Assembly: GCA_015662065.1 (NCBI GenBank)
Contig: DQUX01000014.1
Span: forward strand, 1-12,520
Reading direction: 5' to 3'
DNA from: Anaerolineales bacterium
GTDB taxonomy: Bacteria > Chloroflexota > Anaerolineae > B4-G1 > DUEL01
DNA length: 12,520 nt
Position numbers and translations under genes: made by a program. Under the pieces are notes generated by a model. It did not search any database. It was not told where the DNA came from and worked only from the letters and a program-made list of their open reading frames with translations. Numbering within the stretch: the stretch's first letter is position 1; each line of letters begins with the position of its first letter. Below are positions 8,356 to 12,520 of the stretch, piece after piece.

Positions 8356-9582
8356 CTACTCCTGAAGCGCCCCGCCGAACGATGAGGTCGCCGGGCCTTC
8401 CTGTGGTTGTTGCCGCGTCATTGGAACTTCAGCCCGCCAGTCTATACCCGCGGCCTGCCGGAGGCTGAGCGCCAGTCGGTGCCGCTCCGGCTCCACGCGC
8501 ACCACCCGCAGCGTGACCACCTGCCCTGGCTCCACCACGTCCTTCGGGTGGGCCACGCGCCCCTCGGCCAGCTCGGAGACGTGGATCAGCCCCTCGATAG
8601 CCTCGTCCCCCACGATGCAGGCGAAGGCCCCCCATCTGGTGAGCCGGGTGATGCGCCCCTCTACCAACTGCCCCGCCTGGTACCGCTCCCCCACCGTCGT
8701 CCAGGGGTCCGGTTCCAGCCGCTTCATACTCAACGCGACCCGCTGCCGCTCCTGGTCCACGCTGAGCACCGTCACCTCCACCTCCTGACCTACCTCCAGG
8801 ACCTCGTTGGGATGGTCCACGCGCTTCCAGGAGATCTCCGAGAGATGGACCAACCCATCCACCCCTCCCAGGTTCACAAAAGCGCCGAAGTTCGTCAGGT
8901 TGCTGACCCGGCCCCGCCGGACCTCCCCCTCCCGCAGGGAGGCCAGGAACTGGGACCGTCTTTCCTCCTCCTGGTGGGCCTCGGCCGCTCGTTCGGAGAG
9001 GATCAGCCGATTGCGCTCCTGGTCCGCCTCGATCACCCGCACCTGCAGGCGGGTCTCCACCAACTGCGCCAGGACCTCGCTGCAGGAGGGGTCGGAGATG
9101 CGGGGCACGCAGCGGGAAGGGGAAAGCTGCGAGGCGGGGATAAAGCCCCGCAGCCGACCTAACTGAACGATCAACCCACCCCGGTTGGATGAAACGACCT
9201 CGAGCTCGATGACTTCCCTTTTCTCCAAGAGAGCACGGGCGCGCTCCCAATCCGTCTCCAACTGCGCCCGCGCCAGCGAGAGGACGATCTCCCCACAGGG
9301 CCCCTCCGGGTTGAGCACGTAGACCATCACCTGGTCGCCGGGCTTCAGTTGGGCCAACACCTCCGGGTCCAGCCGCTCCATCTCTCGACCGCCGACCGTC
9401 CCCTCACATTTGGCACCCACGTCGATAATGATCACCTCCGCGCTCACCCGAAGCACTGTCCCCCGGACCACCTGTCCCCGTTTGAGACGCACGCCGGGCA
9501 GATACTCATCCAGAAGCTGGGCCAACGAGTCGCCCTCTACCGGCTCCGGCGAGGCGGACGTATGGTATGAGTCGTAGCTCAT
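8356..9582 (-). CDS. rpsA: 30S ribosomal protein S1, four S1 domains
   Basis: 408-residue protein with four S1 RNA-binding domains at about 35-104, 120-197, 217-287 and 304-375. Characteristic strings are RGFIPASQLS in domain 2, and NFGAFVNLGGVDGLVHLSEISWKRV and DPW at the domain 3/4 junction. Domain order and linker sequence match E. coli S1 domains 1-4; the last two E. coli domains are absent, as usual outside proteobacteria. S1 helps recruit mRNA to the 30S subunit. Residues 18-28 (DSLAQLLDEYL) resemble the N-terminal segment of E. coli S1 (ESFAQLFEESL) that docks on S2. The start ATG is supported by GGAGGG 6 bases upstream and a consensus promoter. It is the first gene of a likely rpsA-clpC unit and is divergent from rpsB. 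The C-terminal 30 residues are a low-complexity tail. Other S1-repeat proteins (YpfD-like) are the main alternative name. Confidence 0.92.
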   Translation of the reverse strand: MSYDSYHTSASPEPVEGDSLAQLLDEYLPGVRLKRGQVVRGTVLRVSAEVIIIDVGAKCEGTVGGREMERLDPEVLAQLKPGDQVMVYVLNPEGPCGEIVLSLARAQLETDWERARALLEKREVIELEVVSSNRGGLIVQLGRLRGFIPASQLSPSRCVPRISDPSCSEVLAQLVETRLQVRVIEADQERNRLILSERAAEAHQEEERRSQFLASLREGEVRRGRVSNLTNFGAFVNLGGVDGLVHLSEISWKRVDHPNEVLEVGQEVEVTVLSVDQERQRVALSMKRLEPDPWTTVGERYQAGQLVEGRITRLTRWGAFACIVGDEAIEGLIHVSELAEGRVAHPKDVVEPGQVVTLRVVRVEPERHRLALSLRQAAGIDWRAEVPMTRQQPQEGPATSSFGGALQE

Positions 9583-9588
9583 CAGACA

Positions 9589-9594
9589 CCCTCC
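9589..9594 (-). promoter_or_regulatory. Ribosome binding site of rpsA
   Basis: GGAGGG on the minus strand, 6 bases before the ATG at 9582. It fixes the rpsA start. Confidence 0.8.
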
Positions 9595-9619
9595 GGGGAA
9601 AGGTTAGCCGGACGAGTGT

Positions 9620-9648
9620 ATTATATCGGTTTCCAGGCAAACGGCAAA
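9620..9648 (-). promoter_or_regulatory. Promoter of rpsA-clpC
   Basis: Minus-strand -10 box TATAAT (9625-9620, a perfect consensus) and -35 TTTGCC (9648-9643), 17 bases apart. Predicted start is near 9613, leaving a short leader of about 30 bases. The -35 lies in a tandem 7-mer (GGCAAAC twice on the plus strand, 9636-9649). Confidence 0.7.
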
Positions 9649-9696
9649 CGGCCGGTGCGCAGGGTTTTCGAAAACCCACGAAACCCCACGTTTGCC
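9643..9696. promoter_or_regulatory. Large dyad with central 16-bp palindrome: candidate shared operator of rpsA and rpsB
   Basis: GGGTTTTCGAAAACCC at 9662-9677 is a perfect palindrome. GGCAAACG (9643-9650) and CGTTTGCC (9689-9696), which carry the two -35 boxes, form an inverted repeat on exactly the same axis (9669.5). The axis lies about 57 bases upstream of both predicted transcription starts. No known regulator motif was recognised; CIRCE and CtsR boxes do not match. Confidence 0.55.
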
Positions 9697-9720
9697 CCCC
9701 ACGCTACTTTGTGGTAGAAT
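9692..9720 (+). promoter_or_regulatory. Promoter of rpsB-tsf-pyrH
   Basis: -35 TTGCCC (9692-9697) and -10 TAGAAT (9715-9720), 17 bases apart, with a TGG extended -10 element at 9712-9714. Predicted start is near 9727, leaving a leader of about 120 bases before rpsB. Confidence 0.65.
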
Positions 9721-9726
9721 GCCTCC

Positions 9727-9802
9727 GGGCGAAAGCCCAAAACACACGTCCCTGGACCAACGGGGCCGTGCCGGGAAAGCAGCCATCCCGGTTCCCCGGT
9801 GG
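9727..9802 (+). promoter_or_regulatory. Structured 5' leader of rpsB mRNA, candidate autoregulatory element
   Basis: At the predicted 5' end a GGGC-GAAA-GCCC hairpin with a GNRA tetraloop spans 9727-9738. A nested stem-loop follows at 9757-9802. Its outer helix CCA-A-CGGGG (9757-9765) pairs with CCCCG-G-TGG (9794-9802), with one A-G mismatch. Its inner helix CCGGGA (9771-9776) pairs with TCCCGG (9786-9791). No T run follows, so it is not a terminator. In E. coli, S2 represses its own rpsB-tsf mRNA through the leader; whether this different structure does the same is inference. Confidence 0.5.
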
Positions 9803-9832
9803 GCGAAAGGGACGGAGGACAAAAACGGATAA

Positions 9833-9840
9833 AAGGAGGT
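9833..9840 (+). promoter_or_regulatory. Strong ribosome binding site of rpsB
   Basis: AAGGAGGT, a full match to the anti-Shine-Dalgarno consensus, 7 bases before the ATG at 9848. Confidence 0.85.
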
Positions 9841-9847
9841 TTCCCCA

Positions 9848-10864
9848 ATGGCCGTCGTTTCAATGAAGGCACTCCTGGAAGCAGGGGTCCACTTCGGCCA
9901 CCGCACCCGGCGCTGGAATCCCAAGATGCGATCGTACATCTTCACCGAGCGGAACGGGGTGCACATCATAGATCTGCAACAGACGATGGTCGCCTTGGAA
10001 GAGGCCCGCTCTCTGGTGCGGGATACCGTCGCCGAGGGGGGCACGATCCTCTTCGTCGGCACCAAGCGGCAGGCCCAGGACACTATCGCCCAGGAGGCCC
10101 AGCGCTGCGACATGCCCTACGTCAATCAACGCTGGCTGGGCGGCACCCTCACCAACTGGCGCACCATCCGCCAACGAATCGACTACCTGCTCGACCTGGA
10201 GGCCCGCCGAGATCGGGGGGAGTTCGACCTGCTGACCAAGCGGGAGGCCCTGGGGCTCCGGCGGCAGATCGAGAAGCTGAACCGGCGGCTGGGCGGCATC
10301 AAGAATATGACCCGGCTACCCCACCTGTTGTACGTGGTGGACGTGCGACGGGAGGCGACCGCCGTCAAGGAGGCCAACGCCCTGGGCATCCCCATCATTG
10401 CCATCGTGGACACCAACTGCGACCCCGACTACATCGATTACGTCATCCCGGCCAACGACGACGCCATCCGCGCCATCCGGCTCATCACCGGCCTCATCGC
10501 CGACGCGGTGCTGGAGGGGGTGGAGCTGCGCAAAGTATACGAGCCGGAACTGGCGGAGGTGGAAGTCCTGGCCGAAGGGGATGAGAAGTACCTCAGCCCG
10601 GCCACCCTGGCCCGCCTGCGGAAACTCCGCTTCGAGGAAGAGGAGGAGGCCGAGACCTCCGAGGTGACGGCAGTGCCCGAGGCGGAAGTACCACCGGAGG
10701 AAGAGTCGCCACCGGAAGAACCGGTGGAGGGAGAGCTGCCGGAGGCAGAACGGCTGGAAAAAGCGCCCCATGCGAAGGGAATGGCCGCAGAGGAACCGAG
10801 GGGGGAGGAGGTAGCGCCGGAAGAAGCAGTAGAGCCCCCCCCCAGCGAGAGAGAGATGGTATAG
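9848..10864 (+). CDS. rpsB: 30S ribosomal protein S2 with long acidic C-terminal tail
   Basis: 338 residues. The core (about 1-228) carries S2 hallmarks: LLEAGVHFGHRTRRWNPKM near the N-terminus, FVGTKRQAQ (69-77), QRWLGGTLTNW (94-104), the coiled-coil hairpin at about 105-155, and IVDTNCDPDYIDYVIPANDD (186-205). S2 bridges the head and body of the 30S subunit and, in E. coli, holds S1. Typical bacterial S2 is about 230-260 residues. Here about 110 extra residues follow, of which 262-338 contain 28 Glu, no Asp and many Pro, probably disordered. The start is fixed by AAGGAGGT. It is the first gene of rpsB-tsf-pyrH, with an 80-base gap to tsf. Confidence 0.98.
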   Translation: MAVVSMKALLEAGVHFGHRTRRWNPKMRSYIFTERNGVHIIDLQQTMVALEEARSLVRDTVAEGGTILFVGTKRQAQDTIAQEAQRCDMPYVNQRWLGGTLTNWRTIRQRIDYLLDLEARRDRGEFDLLTKREALGLRRQIEKLNRRLGGIKNMTRLPHLLYVVDVRREATAVKEANALGIPIIAIVDTNCDPDYIDYVIPANDDAIRAIRLITGLIADAVLEGVELRKVYEPELAEVEVLAEGDEKYLSPATLARLRKLRFEEEEEAETSEVTAVPEAEVPPEEESPPEEPVEGELPEAERLEKAPHAKGMAAEEPRGEEVAPEEAVEPPPSEREMV

Positions 10865-10880
10865 AGCCCCCCTCCCTACA

Positions 10881-10928
10881 CACTTGCACACTTGCACACT
10901 TGCACACTTGCACACTTGCACACTTGCA
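10881..10928 (+). repeat. Octanucleotide microsatellite, six perfect copies of CACTTGCA
   Basis: Six exact head-to-tail copies fill most of the 80-base rpsB-tsf gap, followed by a decayed partial copy (CACCTGGA) that runs into the tsf Shine-Dalgarno sequence. The unit is not a multiple of three, has no protein role here, and is the kind of array that changes length by slippage. Confidence 0.95.
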
Positions 10929-10933
10929 CACCT

Positions 10934-10938
10934 GGAGG
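10934..10938 (+). promoter_or_regulatory. Ribosome binding site of tsf
   Basis: GGAGG, 6 bases before the TTG at 10945. It shows that translation starts after the octamer array rather than at the upstream in-frame TTG inside it. Confidence 0.8.
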
Positions 10939-10944
10939 CATCCG

Positions 10945-11544
10945 TTGGAGATCACAACAGCAATGGTAAAGGAACTCCGTCAGGCCACCGGGGCCGGCGT
11001 GCTGGATTGTCGCAAAGCCCTGGAAGCTCACAATGGAGACTTTGAGGCAGCCAGAGCCTACCTGCGGGAGAAGGGACTGGCCGAGGCGGCCAAGAGGGCA
11101 GATCGGGTCGCCTCCGAGGGCGTGGTGGAGGTCTATGGCCACACCGGAAACCGGGTAGGCGTGATGCTGGAGCTGAACTGCGAGACGGACTTCGTGGCCC
11201 GCACCGAGGAGTTCCAGACCCTGTCCCACGACCTGGCCCTGCACATCGCCTTCGCCGCCCCCCGCTACGTCACGCGAGAGCAGGTCCCGCCGGAGGTGGT
11301 GGAGGCGGAACGTGCTGACTACCGAGCCCAGGCGCTCGCGGAGGGCAAGCCGGAGCACATTGTGGACCGCATCATTGAGGGGAAACTGGAGAAGTTCTTC
11401 CGCTCGGTCTGCCTGATAGAACAGCCCTTCGTCAAGGATGAGGACCGGACAGTGGAGGACGTGATCAAGGACTACACCGCCCGGCTTGGCGAGAACATCT
11501 TAGTGCGGCGGTTCGTCCGCTACGAGCTGGGAGAGAGTCTGTAA
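10945..11544 (+). CDS. tsf: Translation elongation factor Ts (short form)
   Basis: 199 residues. EF-Ts is the guanine nucleotide exchange factor that recycles EF-Tu-GDP in the cytoplasm. The N-terminal UBA-like domain reads MVKELRQATGAGVLDCRKAL, and the core carries the EF-Tu-contacting motif NCETDFVAR (about residues 74-82). At 199 residues it is the short, single-core-subdomain form like that of Thermus, not the roughly 280-residue E. coli form. The TTG start (protein MEITTAMVKEL) is chosen because GGAGG lies 6 bases upstream and the first residues align with the family. A longer in-frame reading from a TTG at 10900 would translate the tandem octamer and is rejected. It sits between rpsB and pyrH, 35 bases before pyrH. 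Confidence 0.97.
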   Translation: MEITTAMVKELRQATGAGVLDCRKALEAHNGDFEAARAYLREKGLAEAAKRADRVASEGVVEVYGHTGNRVGVMLELNCETDFVARTEEFQTLSHDLALHIAFAAPRYVTREQVPPEVVEAERADYRAQALAEGKPEHIVDRIIEGKLEKFFRSVCLIEQPFVKDEDRTVEDVIKDYTARLGENILVRRFVRYELGESL

Positions 11545-11565
11545 AGGGCCACCCCCAGCCCATTC

Positions 11566-11570
11566 GAGGT
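11566..11570 (+). promoter_or_regulatory. Ribosome binding site of pyrH
   Basis: GAGGT, 9 bases before the GTG at 11580. It lies in the 35-base tsf-pyrH gap. Confidence 0.6.
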
Positions 11571-11579
11571 CCGACAACT

Positions 11580-12290
11580 GTGGCCAAGTACCGGCGTATC
11601 CTGCTGAAACTCGGCGGAGAGGCCCTGGCCGGGCCGGCCGGCTATGGGATCAACCCGGACAGGGCGGAGGAAGTGGCCGCCAAAGTGGTGACCGTGCGTG
11701 ACTACGAGGTGGAGGTCGCCATCGTCCTGGGAGCCGGCAACATCTGGCGGGGCCGGGATGGGCTGGAGCACGGGATGGACCACGCCACCGCCGACCATAT
11801 GGGGATGCTGGCGACGGTGATGAACGCGCTGGCGCTGGCCGACGCCCTGAGCCGGCTGGGGGTGGAGACGCGGGTGCAGACCGCCATCGAGATGCGGGCC
11901 ATCGCGGAGCCGTACATCCGCCTGCGCGCCATCCGCCACCTGGAGAAAGGGCGCGTCCTCATCCTCGGCGCCGGCACCGGCAACCCCTACTTCACCACCG
12001 ACACCGCCGCCGCCCTACGGGCGATGGAGATCGACGCCGACCTGCTCATCAAAGCGACGAAAGTGGACGGGGTCTACTCAGAGGACCCCCACCAGAACCC
12101 AGATGCGACCCGGTTCGAATGTCTCACCTACCTCGAGGCACTCAACCTGCGGGTGGGCGTGATGGACGCTACGGCCATCTCCCTTTGTATGGACAACGAC
12201 CTGCCTATCATCATCCTCGACCTGTGGCAGCCAGATAGCCTGGAACGGGCAGTGAGGGGGGAGAAGGTCGGCACGATCATCGCTCGCTGA
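11580..12290 (+). CDS. pyrH: UMP kinase (uridylate kinase)
   Basis: 236 residues, the normal length. It phosphorylates UMP to UDP with ATP, an essential pyrimidine nucleotide step; it is an amino-acid-kinase-fold enzyme, normally hexameric and in many bacteria activated by GTP and inhibited by UTP. Motifs: LLKLGGEALAG (8-18) at the phosphate-binding N-terminus, VLGAGNIWRGR (49-59), DHMGMLATVMNALAL (72-86), GTGNPYFTTDTAAALRA (132-148) in the UMP-binding region, KATKVDGVYSEDP (158-170) and VMDATAISLCMDNDLPI (194-210). The GTG start, read as MAKYRRILLKLGG, matches the family N-terminus and has a GAGGT site upstream. In most bacteria frr follows directly. Here the next 230 bases have no gene. Confidence 0.97.
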   Translation: MAKYRRILLKLGGEALAGPAGYGINPDRAEEVAAKVVTVRDYEVEVAIVLGAGNIWRGRDGLEHGMDHATADHMGMLATVMNALALADALSRLGVETRVQTAIEMRAIAEPYIRLRAIRHLEKGRVLILGAGTGNPYFTTDTAAALRAMEIDADLLIKATKVDGVYSEDPHQNPDATRFECLTYLEALNLRVGVMDATAISLCMDNDLPIIILDLWQPDSLERAVRGEKVGTIIAR

Positions 12291-12296
12291 GACCTG

Positions 12297-12450
12297 TCTA
12301 CCTCGACAATGTCACATGATGCTCTGAGGGGGGCCGTGACCCCCGACTTGGGCCAAAAAATGGTAGCCTTCGGCCGGAGACGCGGGTCACAGACCCGCTT
12401 GGAGCCTTCAAAGCGAGGGTTTTATGTCAATGTGACATTGTCAAGCTACA
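12297..12450. mobile_element. Candidate MITE-like inverted-repeat element downstream of pyrH
   Basis: GACAATGTCACAT (12305-12317) is repeated in perfect inverted orientation as ATGTGACATTGTC (12430-12442). Extended outward to 12297 and 12450, the ends match at 18 of 21 positions. The 154-base span has no transposase and no convincing gene. It contains two internal palindromes: GGGGG/CCCCC (12329-12344) and GCGGGTC-ACA-GACCCGC (12382-12398). Terminal inverted repeats around a short noncoding core suggest a non-autonomous transposable element. I saw no clear target duplication, and the IS family is unknown. A structured regulatory RNA or terminator region is the alternative. Confidence 0.5.
12382..12398. 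repeat. Internal 7-bp-stem palindrome
   Basis: GCGGGTC, loop ACA, GACCCGC: a perfect GC-rich hairpin inside the inverted-repeat element. A run of six A (12355-12360) lies 21 bases to its left, too far for a classic terminator on the minus strand. Confidence 0.7.
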
Positions 12451-12520
12451 GAGATCGTAAACGGGGTGAGTCTTTGCGCTCCCTCCAGTTGATCGCTTGG
12501 CCAAGCCAAAGGTAGCATCA
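12451..12520. other. Noncoding tail of the window
   Basis: No gene is recognised. GCTTGGCCAAGC (12495-12506) is a 12-bp perfect palindrome. A weak promoter-like pair, TTGATC (12489-12494) and TAGCAT (12513-12518) with 18 bases between, could serve a gene to the right, but the match is poor. Confidence 0.3.

Noticed and set aside
8407..9162. Open frame antisense to rpsA
   Set aside because: A shadow of the S1 gene with no recognisable domain and no ribosome binding site that I could see.
10900..10944. N-terminal extension of EF-Ts from an upstream TTG
   Set aside because: It would translate the octamer array (HTCTLAHLH), and the strong GGAGG site serves the TTG at 10945, where the family N-terminus begins.
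12329..12360. Intrinsic terminator of the pyrH operon
   Set aside because: The GGGGG/CCCCC hairpin is not followed by a T run on the plus strand; the nearby homopolymer is A.
12309..12515. Possible 68-residue protein after pyrH
   Set aside because: It lies almost wholly in the inverted-repeat element, reads through both internal palindromes, has no ribosome binding site and resembles no family I recognise.
1..12520. CRISPR array, tRNA or rRNA genes, phage or defence system
   Set aside because: No spaced direct repeats of CRISPR type, no cloverleaf or rRNA sequence and no defence or phage protein were seen.

Overview
This GC-rich window (most codons end in G or C) comes from a bacterial chromosome. 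It is dominated by housekeeping genes plus one very large surface-protein gene. The four-domain S1 protein, the short (199-residue) EF-Ts, TTG and GTG starts behind strong Shine-Dalgarno sequences, and an alpha-2-macroglobulin with stacked Ig-like domains fit a Chloroflexota-like, possibly thermophilic, organism. That placement is an inference and cannot be proven from this sequence alone.

Layout. (1) Positions 1-5883, plus strand: the 3' part of a giant alpha-2-macroglobulin (A2M) family gene that begins before the window. It has four Ig-like repeats, the macroglobulin domains, an intact thioester motif and a C-terminal domain. (2) Positions 5867-9582, minus strand: a two-gene unit, rpsA (ribosomal protein S1) then clpC (Clp unfoldase). 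The clpC stop overlaps the A2M stop tail to tail by 17 bases. (3) Positions 9583-9847: a divergent control region between rpsA and rpsB. (4) Positions 9848-12290, plus strand: rpsB-tsf-pyrH (ribosomal protein S2, elongation factor Ts, UMP kinase), the classic bacterial order. The usual fourth gene, frr, does not follow. (5) Positions 12291-12520: noncoding, with an inverted-repeat element that looks like a small non-autonomous mobile element.

How the genes relate. S1 and S2 are both 30S proteins, and in E. coli S1 is anchored to the ribosome through S2. Here their genes are divergent. Their -35 boxes form an inverted repeat centred on exactly the same axis as a perfect 16-bp palindrome, so coordinated control of the two is a reasonable hypothesis. 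The S1 N-terminus also keeps a helix resembling the S2-docking helix of E. coli S1. ClpC is a protein-quality-control unfoldase, and A2M is an extracytoplasmic protease trap.

The most unusual signal is a small palindromic repeat present three times inside the A2M gene, always in the same codon frame and between conserved blocks. It encodes a nine-residue peptide (S/L-G-R-A/T-S-V-P/S-A-Q/R). One copy differs at both partner positions of a stem base pair, so the hairpin is preserved. This resembles the protein-coding palindromic elements described in Rickettsia. Other items worth checking are an octamer microsatellite (6 copies of CACTTGCA) just before the tsf ribosome binding site, a nested stem-loop in the rpsB leader, and a long glutamate-rich tail on S2.
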